Below are positions 45,381 through 56,764 of a stretch of DNA of 64,000 nucleotides, in pieces. The translations under genes and the position numbers were made by a program. Under the pieces are notes generated by a model that was not told the DNA's origin, made no database searches, and saw nothing but the letters and a program-made list of their open reading frames with translations. The first letter of the stretch is position 1, and every line of letters starts with the position of its first letter. This stretch comes from Ascarosepion bandense (Eukaryota > Mollusca > Cephalopoda > Sepiida > Sepiidae), in NCBI GenBank assembly GCA_037127315.1, contig JBBBDQ010000192.1, positions 3,919,001-3,983,000 of the forward strand, given 5' to 3'.

Positions 45381-46276
45381 GTTACGTGTTAAGTGTAACA
45401 AAAGAAAAAAATGATTGACCAAAATTCAGAGATAAAACACAGACAAATATTTAATTTACAAAAACACACCAAATAAAATATTTACAAATATACAATTTTT
45501 GCTGCATTCAAAAGAAGAACTATAGAGTTTACTACTGGCGAGGTGAGAAGGGGAAGGTAAGGTGTCAAATATCTTTACCCAGTTAAGTTGGCGGAGTAGT
45601 TAAGAGCTATACTTTTTGGAAATCCTTAAATGAGTATATAAAGAATAATTATTAGTTCGGTCAATGAAAGAGTCAAAAATATGTATTTACCCTTTTTGTT
45701 CCAGGAGGTTCTCTTTCAGGTTTTAGTTGGTTGGACTTTTTTATGAGATTCTTTCGGCTAGATATAAATCCTTGAATCAAAACCGGAGTTGATAAATGAC
45801 AGCAAATCCTTTTAACAACTCTTTCAAGTTTTGGTTTGTCATCGACTTTACTTAGAGATTCTTTCGGCTGGATATAAATGCTTGAATCAAAACCGGAGCT
45901 GATAAGGTCAGCACATCCTGTTAACAACTCTTTCAAATTTTAGTTTATCAACGACTCCTTATGCGATTCTTTCGGCTGGATATAAATCCTTGAAGCAAAG
46001 CCGGAGCTGATAAGGTCAGCCCAACTCCACACTCTCTTCCCAAAACCTATTTTTATAGGGGCTAATATATAATTTGCATATTCTAGAATCCTTTAGAACT
46101 CTCTAGATTTTACTGGAACATTCTAGTACCTTCCAAACGTTCTATTTCTAATTTCCTTATTTTTACGACTACTTCATGAATTAAAACATTTTTGGAAAAA
46201 TACGTAGGATCCTTACTACAACTTTTTAGACATTATTATTATTATTCTTTCTTTGTATAAATGCATCCTTGTAAAG
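45381..46276 (-). mobile_element. Solo LTR, copy 2
   Basis: Reverse-orientation copy of the LTR at 11946-16415, 896 bases long. In element sense it starts CTTTACAAGGATGC, carries CCTATAAAAATAGG, and ends CACTTAACACGTAAC. It is flanked by GTAGT at 45376-45380 and 46277-46281. It is longer than copy 1 because a segment containing GATTCTTTCGGCTGGATATA is repeated three times (near 45748, 45858, 45964), and it also has about 100 extra bases near 45440-45550. Confidence 0.85.
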
Positions 46277-46531
46277 GTAGTAATTTATTTTGTTTTGTTT
46301 TAAAAAAGGGGAGTGTCCATTCCGAGCTAACACGTGCGGTACGCGACTGAAAATCGCATGGGCATCTTTCTATTAAAAAAAACTTTCAATACTTCATTTC
46401 CACAATTAAATAATGTAAAGTTGATAGCCAGACATAATTTTATGTATATATAGTGCCTCTCTAATAGCGAGATGTTTTAGATATTGCGATTTATATAGAA
46501 TTATTGTGTTTTCCTTAGGGGTTCTTGTAAA

Positions 46532-46846
46532 TTATGAATTAATAAATGTTTTCCATGTCAGTTTGGTTTGATAAGTAACATGTAAGGCGTTTACCAAAGA
46601 GGTGGTGGTGTATCCAATATAGGTAATTGATTTGTGACAAGAAACACAGTCTTGTACTGGACATTGAAATCGATACACTATTTTAGATTTGAGGCGGTTA
46701 TTTTGATTAGTGACCACAAGGTTTTCGGTCTTCCATTTTCTGTAATATATTATAAATTTTATATATTTTTCAGGAATTACGTCAGATATATGATGTTTAA
46801 TAATTCTTTGTATAGCGAATTCGTCCGGCTTATAATTATTGTGCAT
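46532..46846 (-). pseudogene. Penelope-like element (PLE-2), GIY-YIG fragment
   Basis: MHNNYKPDEFAIQRIIKHHI, then YIKFIIYYRKWKTENLVV, then SKIVYRFQCPVQDC and TYIGYTTTSL. The last part is the start of a GIY-YIG nuclease domain as found in PLEs. The MHNNYK and IIYYRK words match the corresponding region of PLE-1, so the two are related. The RT is absent and the nuclease breaks off shortly after the YIG motif. Confidence 0.75.
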
Positions 46847-46864
46847 CTGGTTGCATTAAAATAG

Positions 46865-47397
46865 GTTGTTGTTTTGTTATATGCTATTTTTATTACTGTA
46901 TTACTTTGTAAGAATAATTTTATTTGTTTATCAATAATGTAGTTGGAAAAATTATTATTGATAAATGTTTGTTTTTATGTGTTTTAGTTCGCTCAAAAAT
47001 AATGTTTGGGAAGAGGAATTTTGGTATGCTTTTTTTGTTATCACTGCTATTTTATGTCTTTTCAGGCATTGGCCATTTTTAGAAGACCTTCTGAGACGTG
47101 GCATTTCAATAACATTTGATTTTGAACAACCGATTGCACTTGCGGCAATGCCACTATAATGTGCCCCCGAAAGTACCTCGAAGGTAGAAAAAATAGTTGA
47201 CTATAGTATTTGGTCATTATTTTAAGGAACAAAAATTCTCCTTCTTTGAAAATTCTTATAAATAATTTTGTCGATTTAAAACTTTGGATTGAACCTCAAA
47301 CCTCACGAATCGCTGTTGTTCTTTCTTCGGAAAAATAAAATTGGTAACAATTCATTTCAAATTCACATCACGTCCACATTTTAGTTTTGTTTTAATT
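46865..47397. other. Unassigned noncoding sequence
   Basis: A 64-codon frame at 46965-47159 is not recognised. No other feature. Confidence 0.4.
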
Positions 47398-47560
47398 TCA
47401 TTAACCCGACATGCGGCCGACGTCAGTCGAGAACAATCATGATGGAATTGGAAGAGATTTTCTGACGTCACTTCCAGCTCTTGCTCTCTGACCCCAAAGA
47501 AATCAATAATGTGTAACAATGACGCAAGCCGAAACGGTATTGAGTTTTTCACACGTTTTT
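47398..47560. promoter_or_regulatory. Possible regulatory patch with CRE and ETS-like sites
   Basis: TGACGTCACTTCC (47463-47475) joins a consensus palindromic cAMP-response element to an ETS-like core. A second half site GACGTCAG lies at about 47419-47426, and CpG is raised locally (ATGCGGCCGACG). In animals such clusters occur in promoters. No exon is visible beside it, so this is suggestive only. Confidence 0.3.
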
Positions 47561-47867
47561 ATTAGTAGTATTACTATTTAATATAACTGAAAATCGATTT
47601 AACCTTGACGTTCAAATATTTTTCTTCTTAACTTATTATTAGCTTCACTCTACCATTTCTAGTTCTCTCGTATCTTTTCAAATCGAATCGATCGATCATT
47701 AATGGATATTAATATGAAATTACAATAGCTCTTATTCTTAAAGCTACTTGAAGAAATTCCATTCTTTTTACTTATTAATTTTATATTTTTTCACATTAAT
47801 GTATCTGGTAATCGTCACTAAAAATCAAGGAACAATTAATTTTTTTACACATGCAATCATTATTCGT

Positions 47868-48158
47868 CAGTCAGTCAGTTAAGTGCCATACGGGATACAC
47901 GCTTGGGCGATCATGTCTCGATGAAGAGACATGACTGACTGGGCAGAAGATTATCCCGCAGTAGGTTGCCATTGCTTTCTGCGGTAGACTGGTTGCCGAC
48001 CAAGGCTATAGAACCCAATCTGTCCTGTTATTTAACCCATAACTGGAAGGAATAGAGTATTTGCGCGTAAGTGAATGCAATGAATTCGGCTGGAATCCGA
48101 ACTCGGCTCCCCGATTTCTTGTTCCGAGCCGATATCCAATGCACCACAACGCACATCT
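47868..48158 (-). mobile_element. SINE-1, copy D
   Basis: Full-length minus-strand copy with a perfect 9-bp duplication ATTATTCGT (47859-47867 and 48159-48167). It has a (CTGA)n tail at the left and the tRNA head at the right. Confidence 0.9.
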
Positions 48159-48299
48159 ATTATTCGTACCAGCCTTAAAATGTCATAATCCGAATCGCTT
48201 CAACCTTTGTTAGATCCATAATCTACTTCAAAGGATATTTGGAATCATTCCAGTGATTAGGGACATGATCGTTATTTTCCACTGTTTTTACAGCTATCG

Positions 48300-48504
48300 G
48301 GCATTTATCGCTGTCGTCCTGCGGCCTTGGCCGAGATAGAACTCACTACACCCCTCCAGTATTCCCTGTGCATTTGGAACCCTGGCGCAGTTTATAACGA
48401 AATTCATAATCTTGACAAATAGCTGAATACTTGATGCTTCTCCAGGGCTACCAAGGGTGTTTTTATTGTGACACCAACACTAGATGGGTTGCCTCCAGGC
48501 CCCA
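48300..48504 (-). repeat. Repeat tail downstream of the 5S-like sequence
   Basis: In minus-strand sense this has TGTTGGTGTCACAATAAAAA then CACCCTTGGTAGCCCTGG, a style of sequence I associate with cephalopod SINE bodies. It directly follows the inserted SINE-1 fragment, so it may be the continuation of a 5S-headed repeat. This assignment is tentative. Confidence 0.35.
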
Positions 48505-48664
48505 TCCTGTTATTTAACCCATAACTAGAGGGAAGTGACGGATTAATACCTTTCGCAAGGGTACCAGTGCTTAAGTGAATGGAGGGTACTCAACTGGAAT
48601 TCGAACTCGGCTCACCGATTTCTCTTTCCAAGCCGACATCCACTGCACCACAACGCACATCCGT
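48505..48664 (-). mobile_element. SINE-1, copy E (3' part missing)
   Basis: Contains the complete tRNA head (right end) and the body up to CTGTTATTTAACCCATAAC, then stops. The loss is of the 3' half including the (CTGA)n tail, unlike the usual 5' truncation. Confidence 0.8.
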
Positions 48665-48670
48665 CACTGA

Positions 48671-48791
48671 ACTCTTACAGCGCTTGGTATTCCCAATTGG
48701 TCACCCATCTAGGCACTGACCAGGCTCACGTTGCTTAACTTCGGTGATCGAACGAGAACCGGTGTATTCAACGTGATATGCTTACGGCAAC
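48671..48791 (-). rRNA. 5S rRNA-like sequence (pseudogene or SINE head)
   Basis: The minus strand reads as an animal 5S rRNA over about 120 bases. It has CACCGGTTCTCGTTCGATCA, GAAGTTAAGCAACGTGAGCC, TGGTCAGTGCCTAGATGGGT and GGGAATACCAAGCGCTGTA. It covers the internal polymerase III promoter. Differences from the usual sequence (for example GTGAGCC where CGGGCC is normal, and GACCAATTGGG where GACCGCCTGGG is normal) suggest a pseudogene or a 5S-derived SINE head. It abuts SINE-1 copy E with only a few bases between. No array of 5S genes is present. Confidence 0.75.
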
Positions 48792-48934
48792 TTCCAACAC
48801 CTTAGTCGACTTCGGATCTAAAACGGCGAAATGTTGATAGATTTCGCCGGTCGACTCGAAAACATACACAGAGCGGCGGCCATGCACATAAAAAAACAAA
48901 TACAAGAAGGACAAAAATGCAGAATTGACCGTAG

Positions 48935-49700
48935 TTGGATTTATTTTCCATCATAGGCGCAATGGTGATGAGCGAGGTGAAGATTAAGAACTCAAACCTT
49001 TATCCCCACCTCGTCAAGACAATGGACAACTATTTTGCGGTGATTTACATCGCGTGCGAAACACAAAGATACCTGGATCGCGGTGTAAAATCCGACGACA
49101 CGACCTCACACAACTCGGTGTATTACATGCAAACCATAGCGACCGAGTCGAGGAAATGTCCCACCCAAACCAAAACTACCACTCCGGTCGAAGGAGAAAT
49201 AACATTTACATCAGACAAGCACCACCAATCCATACAAACGTGACCTCCATCAGACACACAGAAGCCGTGGTCACAACAGAACCCGCCGTGGGCAAGAACT
49301 ATACCGTGGGTCGGTGGACACAACTGCCCATATCGCCACCATTTCTTACTCCGGCACACCATGACGCACCATCTTTAAACGACGAGGAGCAAGATCTTCA
49401 GTGCGGGCAGGACGACATGTGATGCCTCATCCTCCAGTTCGCCACATCAACCATCACATCTTCAAACTCAGAACTCACACACCACATGAGATCCGCTACC
49501 ATACGCACATCACCAACGCACTCACCACTCCAACTCCACCATGCTCACTGACAGAATTTGTGAGCACCTTGGTATCGCGGCTGAACAACAGAATGATGAT
49601 GCTCCGTCGAAGATCATCAGCGACCTCCAGTCGTCAGACTCGGGCAAAGCCCATATCGATCCCGATGACTACTGGGTATTATTTTTCAAAAAGTACATGC
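48935..49700 (+). pseudogene. Upstream part of a decayed retroelement polyprotein
   Basis: GC-richer than the flanks, with open frames of 102-153 codons in shifting phase (for example KTMDNYFAVIYIACETQRYL near 49015-49075). This is probably part of the same element as the integrase downstream. The domain identity (possibly gag/pol linker) is not recognised. Continuity with the integrase region is inferred from composition and orientation. Confidence 0.4.
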
Positions 49701-50712
49701 ATCAATTACTTTAGAACCAGGCACCTCCGTCCTGATGATAAGAGACAGCAAACACTTTCCCAAACTTGTCATACCATACAAACTCCGTGCCAGATACTAT
49801 CGTCAAGCACCAACCACTCAGGTGTTACCCGTATGCGAGATTTCCTATCCAGTTACTGTTGAGAATTCAAAAACCGCGACATCCAGGCCTACGTCAATTT
49901 CTGCGACACGTGTACAAAGTGTTAGGGTAACTATGGTAGGGGCACTCATTGACCTATCGGTCACTGTAAGCGGAGAAGGAAACCATTTTAGGTCGTTTTC
50001 TATAGACTTCGTTACAATGGCCAACTCCAAGGGAAAGCGATACATCTTAACCATATTAGACAGCTTCAGCCGCCACCTCACCGTCATACCATGCGCAAGA
50101 GACTAGGCAATCGACTCTGCCAGCGGACTATACCAATTTTTTCTCCGACACAGAGAGATTCCAAGCATAGTGTCCTCTGATTGTGACACATACTTTACCG
50201 GCGAAGTCTATTGACAGTCTATCTCACAAAAACTTCACTGTCCCTGGCGACTACAAAGCTCAAGGAATATCGAGCGGCTCTATAAAGAACGCCTTCTACA
50301 TGTTGTGCGAGGACAGAAACTACGAATAGACAGACATCCTTGAGGCCATCGTCTCATCCATGAACGCCACAATCAACAGTGCCACTTGCGTTTCCCCGTA
50401 CTAGGCGATTACTGCGGCCCAATCATCCCATCTGCCCTGGATTGGGAACTTCCCAATTATCAAAACGAACGACACGATATGTCAGGTGCGAAACGAGAAT
50501 GGCGACACAGCCTGGATCCACCGCGCACACATTCGCCGCCTTGCACTGCGTCCAACATATCTGACACAACCCCTCTACCGCCACCATGTAACACACACCA
50601 GAATGCCCATGATTATTCTTCCCCACCCCCTTCTGGGGCACATAACTCAACAAATATATCCAGCCCGACCAATATAACTACACAACAAAATGAGATAAAC
50701 AAATGCCAATAA
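49701..50712 (+). pseudogene. Ty3/retroviral-type integrase remnant
   Basis: An HHCC-type zinc region is visible in mixed frames (ending FCDTCTKC, about 49890-49925). The catalytic core has SIDFVTMANSKGKRYILTIL with the first aspartate near 50005. After an in-frame stop, IPSIVSSDCDTYFTGEVY carries the second aspartate near 50178. In another frame, SSRNIERL carries the probable glutamate near 50271. A stop at 50104-50106, another after GEVY and several frameshifts make it non-functional. The C-terminal part near 50386-50712 is Pro/Thr/His-rich. No reverse transcriptase is seen. The lineage differs from Gypsy-1 and Gypsy-2. Confidence 0.7.
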
Positions 50713-52340
50713 GGCTAACACGGGGACAACTCCCCACACGCTTTAGGGACTTTATTAGGCATAAAATACTTCAATACACACACACACATGCATATATACA
50801 TAAGCACTGTAAATCAGAATGAGATATGGAGGAGACTTATTATAACACTGAATGGCCTATCTCCTCTGATTTACTGAAAACACTTAAAGTTTGCGTAGCA
50901 CACATACAATTTTGGCTTCAATTTGGATTTCTATATTCTGTCTCAGAAACCCGTTAAAACAGGCTCCGAGTTCTGCTTGCTAAATACCGCTGTTTGATTG
51001 GCCCATAAATGGAAGTGTCATATTCTTGCCTACATCCGCACAGCCGAATTGCTAACACGACAATTCTTTTCTTTCCTCACACATATATGAAGCCTGAAAA
51101 TCTAACAAGCCTACGCGAAATTAAAATTTCGCTATATAAATCACCGAGAAAATTAAATTCGTCAGCAGGGCTTACAGGCTGCTATGCGACTGGTCGATCA
51201 GCAACACTCCTGCCTTACCTTCTCACCCATCGTCACATCAAGTCCTTACCCCTTCTTCCTCACACATTGTCGACAAGGAAGAAAGAAGAAACAACTCGCC
51301 AACGTCACGATTACTACTATGGAAGGAAAGAGAAACCATCATAGAGCTACCGACTACCTACTTCACTCTTCGAGCGACACATATTCGTTCCCTTTCCTTT
51401 TCTCTCAACCTTCCGTCCCCTTATCTCTAAAGACAACCGCTTTGGGAAACCACACATAACCTCGTGAACATTACATACAATTCCAGACGGCCACCCTAAA
51501 ACAAATTCATACCAAAGTCTGACGCCAACCGGCTAAAACATAAGAACAACCAAATTCGTAAACCACTCGCCTGTATTTATCCAATAAACGAGATAAATTT
51601 ACATCTGCCTTTGTCATAATTCTTCTTGCAACCATACGCTTGTTTATAACACTCGTGATAACGGTGTTTTATTTAGAAGAGCGTTAAACCAGGTAACTTT
51701 GTTCCATTGATATAAGATCAGGTTTTGACGCTCACATTTCGAAAATGTTCTTGTCTATTCTCTTGGCCATAATAATTTTTTTTTTAATCAAAATAATCCA
51801 GATCTACGGTATTCAGCATGTTCTCAAGAACAACTAACCTCTGATACTGACAAACACAGTTTTTATGAGACAGTAGTTGTCATTCTTGCTCCATGATCTA
51901 GAGATTGAGTAGGAATGTACAATGTTTGAACCTCAACTTTGGTTATAGTGTAAGCAACAATTTGGTGCTAATCATTCAAAGCTTTTGAAATGTGTATTCA
52001 GAAAGATCTATATCTGGTCGGCAGGAGAGATTTCCCCAGTATTTCCTCACGAAAAAAAAAAAAGATCTCCATACCGTACAGAAAAAAAAGACCTGAAATG
52101 TATTAATCGGTTTCTTTAACCAAATCAGATTCATGATATGGACCGTATGAGCTATTTTCGTACCAGGAAATGAGGGAAAATAACCAGAAAAAACTTCAAA
52201 AACTTTTATGAATAAATCGCTTCGTGCTTTGAATGCAGCTTGGTTGAATATCCCATAAGATAGAAAATCTGAAATATCGGTACCTAAAAAAAAGTTCTAC
52301 GAATTTGTATTTTGCATGATTAAATATTTATATATACATA

Positions 52341-52344
<4 letters not shown>
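50713..52344. other. Unassigned; possible 3' LTR of the integrase element
   Basis: A purine-rich GATATGGAGGAGAC at about 50822-50836 could be a polypurine tract with an LTR after it, but no matching upstream LTR was found. Frames of 91-111 codons near 51009-51459 are unrecognised. The part after about 51700 is ordinary AT-rich sequence. Confidence 0.35.

Positions 52345-52402
<58 letters not shown>
52345..52402. repeat. (GT)n microsatellite
   Basis: About 28 uninterrupted GT units. Confidence 0.97.
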
Positions 52403-52408
<6 letters not shown>

Positions 52409-52769
52409 CAACAATAATAAGAGTCTCTAAAATATTTGTCTTTAACGTTTTGTACACAACACTTCGCCATTCTTCCATTAAGTGATGATATCCAGGGAAA
52501 TGCATTTAACACGGGATTTAGCACAATAAGAAAGTAGGTGCGAGATTGGTTACTTTCTAGGTGTTTGCGGACGAATTCGTACTTCCTGCAGAAATACAAA
52601 GACACTTCTCACCTGCGTCCTATTTAAATAATCAAGTTCGTAATGGGAGAAAATCCAAATAAGATCTAACAGTTACAGGATACGATGGGTAAATGTCACC
52701 ATTTTTTTTAATTTGTCGCCTATACAATATAGTAAGGTCAGTTGGGTACTGTCTGCTAGAAAAAGAGTA
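52403..52769. other. Unassigned noncoding sequence
   Basis: Nothing recognised. The last 40 bases may include a terminal repeat of the following transposase relic. Confidence 0.4.
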
Positions 52770-53385
52770 TCATGACGCAATTCACTCCGTCAGAAATTTG
52801 GAAATATCACGCTGTATTACTTAGCATTCGTGCCGGAATCTGCAATACCAACATTTCAGAGCGTTTGGGTTTCAATTTGAAGACAGTGCAAAGGATTCGG
52901 TAAGAGTTGGATGATATATCTAGTCAACAGGAATGGTGCTTGGAGTGATCACTAGTGATGGCGATGTTATGCATCCATTCATCTACCCCACAGAGCTTCA
53001 GACTCAACACGAAGTCCTACATCATATGCCTTGAGGAGGTAGTATTGCCCTGGTACAAAAGGGTGGCTGCTGGAATTCCCTATGTCTGGTAACAGGACTC
53101 TACTTCATGCCACACAAACAGGGTAACCCAGTCATGGCTGTCAGACCATATCACCCCTTACCTTTGGCCATCTAACTCCCCAGACTCTAACCCCTTCATT
53201 ATGTGTGGCAATCTGTTTAGTGAGAGACCAACAAAACTCTTTATAACACCAAAGATGAACTAAAGGCAAGGATTATGGCAGCATTCATCATCTTAAACAA
53301 GGAAACCGTCTAGAAGAATTACAGGAGATTCTGAAGTCATGGTTTAAACCAATGGCGATTTTATTGAATAAATTTACTCTTTAAT
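52770..53385 (+). pseudogene. Tc1/mariner-superfamily transposase relic
   Basis: ATG at 52772 gives MTQFTPSEIWKYHAVLLSIR and ERLGFNLKTVQRIR, a helix-turn-helix. A large deletion follows. Then come SYIICLEEVVLPWYKRVAAG and PYVW.QDSTSCHTNR with the second catalytic aspartate, SDHITPYLWPSNSPDSNPF (third motif region) and LFSERPTKL. A related minus-strand relic is at 58840-59112. It has multiple stops and a missing first aspartate region. Exact family (Tc1 or a mariner relative) is left open. Confidence 0.75.
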
Positions 53386-54809
53386 ATTTCAAGATATTTT
53401 TGTGTAATTTTGGTAAATATATCCGTTAAAATGAGATGTTAGCTTTATTTTCATTTTTGCATAATTTAGACGACAATTTATCCATTGCATCTCGTGTGAT
53501 GTATTTCCCTTTGCTAGAGGCAATTTTACAGAATCTCATTGTTTTACTGGCAATTTACATTTTACATGTAAACTCAAATAGAAAAAAAAACTTTTTTTCT
53601 TTTGCATATGTCATGGCTGATGTTTCTCACTTTTTGCTTTTTTTTTTTTTAATCATATCACCCCAAGCAAGGCGAAAACGCCACTAATGCGCAGGGGGCT
53701 ACGTAAGAGTGAAAAAAGTGGAAAAGAGAAAAACCAGAACCCACAACCTAAACAGGAAACAAGGGATGAGCCTCTTCACCTGTTCAATAGACGTGGGTGG
53801 AGTCTGAACCGGGCGATAGCCTAGTCCATCCACTCCATTATTTTGGAAGAGATTTTATAAGAGGGAAACATAAGATGACTTGAACACTTACTTACTTGGT
53901 ACTTTCGTTCTGTAAAACATCTTGAGTTTCGTTATTTAGCTGATCTTTGTCGGGATTGATTTGATGATCAGTGCATGCCTCTTTGTGTTCGATTGTTTTA
54001 TTCTTTTTTTGTTGATAAGCAAAAACTTATAAGATGGCTACTTTCTATATCCAGTTAATGTAGTCTTGATATATATCTTACTTATTTAAGTACACAACAG
54101 AATTAAATGAGGAGCGTGGAATAAGGAGAGGAAGTTTTTGTTCTGCCAAACTTTCAAAAAGACCTAAAGAATAAAAAATCAGTATTTGAACTCTTAAAAG
54201 TGTACTGAAGGTAAACTACGGACCCAGCTTTATATGAGTTGTCCCCGGAAATTTGAGAAAGTGTCTACATAGGGCAGTGGCGCCTTTGTCTTCTTCGGAA
54301 TATTCTTCTTGATACTCCACACAATTATCTCGGAAACTTTTCAAGACCATTTCCAATGCCCTCTTTCAGAATCGCTATCAGCTGATTCGCCACGTTCTCC
54401 TTAATCTCGTCCACAGCATTTCAATGACAATTTTAGCTATAAGAATAGCCAGGAGTCGCGGAGAGCCTAATTTGGAGTGAAACAGAGGACAGCGGATCTG
54501 GATGATACGATGTTTTGTCAAAATAAGCTGCGCAAAACATAAAAAAACAACTTGCATGGTCACTGTGAATGCAACGATTAGTATATAAGTTCATTCCATA
54601 TTTGTGTTACTGTTGACTGAGTAACTCTACGGGAGTGCGTCTGTTCAAGGTCTCATTTGACTAATCGAGAACACGCAACCGGTTTTCACGATATTCAAAA
54701 TGGCTATATACTTTTTGGACAAACCTCATTTACTTGTTGTCCACCATGAATACGTTCTTGTTTTCCATGGAGAAATTTACAACATAAGTAGATTCTGAAG
54801 CTGTAGCTA
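53386..54809. other. Mostly unassigned; tRNA-like fragment near 53790
   Basis: About 53790-53845 in minus sense contains CGGTTCAGACTCC, which resembles a B-box, with a weak A-box upstream, so a SINE remnant is possible. About 54240-54440 in minus sense has DEIKENVANQLIAILKEG, vaguely like a mariner C-terminus, but the evidence is too weak to call. Nothing else is recognised. Confidence 0.35.
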
Positions 54810-54811
54810 GC

Positions 54812-54881
<70 letters not shown>

Positions 54882-54995
54882 TTTTAAAGTTTTCTCTCTA
54901 CGTTTCCTCAATTCTTTCTTCTTTAAATCCCCCCTCTTTGTCTTCAATAGATATGAACAGACATAGATAGATTGATAGATATGAAAGACTGGGTG

Positions 54996-55064
<69 letters not shown>
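54810..55064. repeat. (GATA)n-(GATT)n arrays in two blocks
   Basis: (GATA)n at 54810-54851 turns into (GATT)n at about 54852-54881. After 115 bases a second (GATA)n runs from about 54997 to 55064. The minus-strand Ser-Ile-Tyr-Leu frames are artefacts. Confidence 0.95.
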
Positions 55065-55065
<1 letters not shown>

Positions 55066-56583
55066 AAAATTCGGGTACATTCAGCAGTTAAACATATAGA
55101 AAAATAATTATGCATCAAGTAATTTTCCAGTTATTTTTCTCATCACCTTTTTTTCTTTTCCCTACCAGAATGATGTTATCATTTTATGGATCAGATGATG
55201 TCATTCCTATAAATGTTATTTCACGACAAGCCATGATTGTCCTTTTTTATTGCATATAAAAAATAAGAGAGTGGGAAGAGGATGGGAACGCTATAGAAAT
55301 AACAAGGTCGTCATCATGATCAAGTCACCAACTGATCTGAGATCATTTACTCTCTTTTTATTACTACTTTAGTATTGGGGATTGATTCAGTTGTCTGAAT
55401 TTCTAAGATTTTTTTCATTATTATACACTAATTGTTGTAAACTGATGTCCTCATCATGGACTTCGTTTGCCTTCTTCAGGTGCCTGTCCTATTTGTTAAC
55501 GTTCTAATAATGCGTTTTGCCAGAATTAAATCCAAGCTGACTAACGTAATGTTCTAACTTATAAAAAGAGACGGCTCAACTAGTAGCAAGGTGTATATAT
55601 TAAAGTGCCATTGTTGTTATTTGCTTCTTGCTATCAAATATATCAAAAGACTAATGATCGAGAAATTATGAATTTTCTAAAATAGGCACTACTTTCTTCG
55701 CCATTATCTTTGATTTCAGTTGTGTTGTTTTTTAAACGTCTCTATTATTCGTCATCTTTGAAACTTCTTCGATTTCTTGGTAAGAGTTTTTGCGAACGTT
55801 CCCAATACTCCAATAATTCTAATCCTGATTGTCACATCAGAATCTTTGTCACATCCCGCGCGAAATATATGGATTTTCTCAATCTCCGTTTTATTGTGCT
55901 CCGCTGAAAGAGCCACATTTTCTATTTGACAATTTTTTTCATTTTAAGTTTCCAGCAACAAGATCTGATTTCCTGGACTGGTTTTTGCCCATCGGTTGAG
56001 TTTTTATATTCCAATAGATTTTCTCATCTCCCTTCTCATATCTGTATTAATTTTTAAAGACTTAAGCTAACTCGGTTACAGTGTCAAAACAGGATCCCCT
56101 GAGAGTGCTTACCTAAAAAATCGTAATTCGGAATCACACCTTTTATTCACGCTAGAAAGACATGACTATCTCAGCCACGAATTTACAATTTAAAAAGGTT
56201 GACAGAAATCAAAATTAGAAAGCTATCTATATTATAATTCTGCGTGTTCCTTCCGTAGTTAGTTACTTAGTTCCTCCGTCCGTTACACCACACTCTCTAC
56301 ACGAGCTTTTTCTTACTCTTTATCTTTTTACTCTCCTCAGCATTTCGCTCACCTTTGCCAAACAGAAGAGTAGTAAAGAGTGAGAGAGTAGGAGGAGAGA
56401 GTTTATAGCATTATCGTATCAGTAGCAGCTTCAGCTGGTGGTTGTAGAGTAATTGTGTGTGCACTGTACAATATAGTAAAAAATATGTATGGGTTTGTTG
56501 TATCGCGCGAATTAATAATGAAAATTCTGGCCTCTACACTCTTGGCCATTACTCAGTTGGTCTTTTCTGTTTACAATGGAATC
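55065..56583. other. Unassigned noncoding sequence
   Basis: At about 55440-55500 the minus strand has CACCTGAAGAAGGCAAACGA, reminiscent of the PLE/SINE-2 tail motif but isolated. A GA-rich/TC-rich part lies near 56280-56400. No gene is recognised. Confidence 0.35.
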
Positions 56584-56764
56584 AAATAAAACAAAACTTT
56601 CTGACAAAATTTCAAAAATGTTAGAAGGGATTAAAAAGATTTTTTAAATAATTAAAGTTACTTTAAAGGCTCCTGTAGCCTTTAAAATAACTTTAATTAA
56701 TTTTTTTAATTTTTTAATCCCTTCTAACACTTTTGAAATTTTGTCAGAAAGTTTTGTTTTTATT
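56584..56764. repeat. Long hairpin (snap-back repeat)
   Basis: The left arm (56584-56671) and right arm (56677-56764) are near-perfect reverse complements around a 5-base loop (CCTGT). They share TTTCTGACAAAATTTCAAAA and GTTAGAAGGGATTAAAAA with few mismatches. It could be a MITE or a snap-back duplication. Confidence 0.9.

Noticed and set aside
54240..54440. Minus-strand segment resembling a mariner C-terminus
   Set aside because: Only one weak motif (DEIKENVANQL), with no catalytic residues or terminal repeats visible.
55440..55500. Isolated CACCTGAAGAAGGC motif as another hammerhead tail
   Set aside because: The second box and stem are not convincing, and no SINE-2 body or tail accompanies it.
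56220..56300. Helitron terminus suggested by TCTATATTATAATTCTG
   Set aside because: No matching 3' hairpin with a CTRR end and no Rep/helicase sequence was found.
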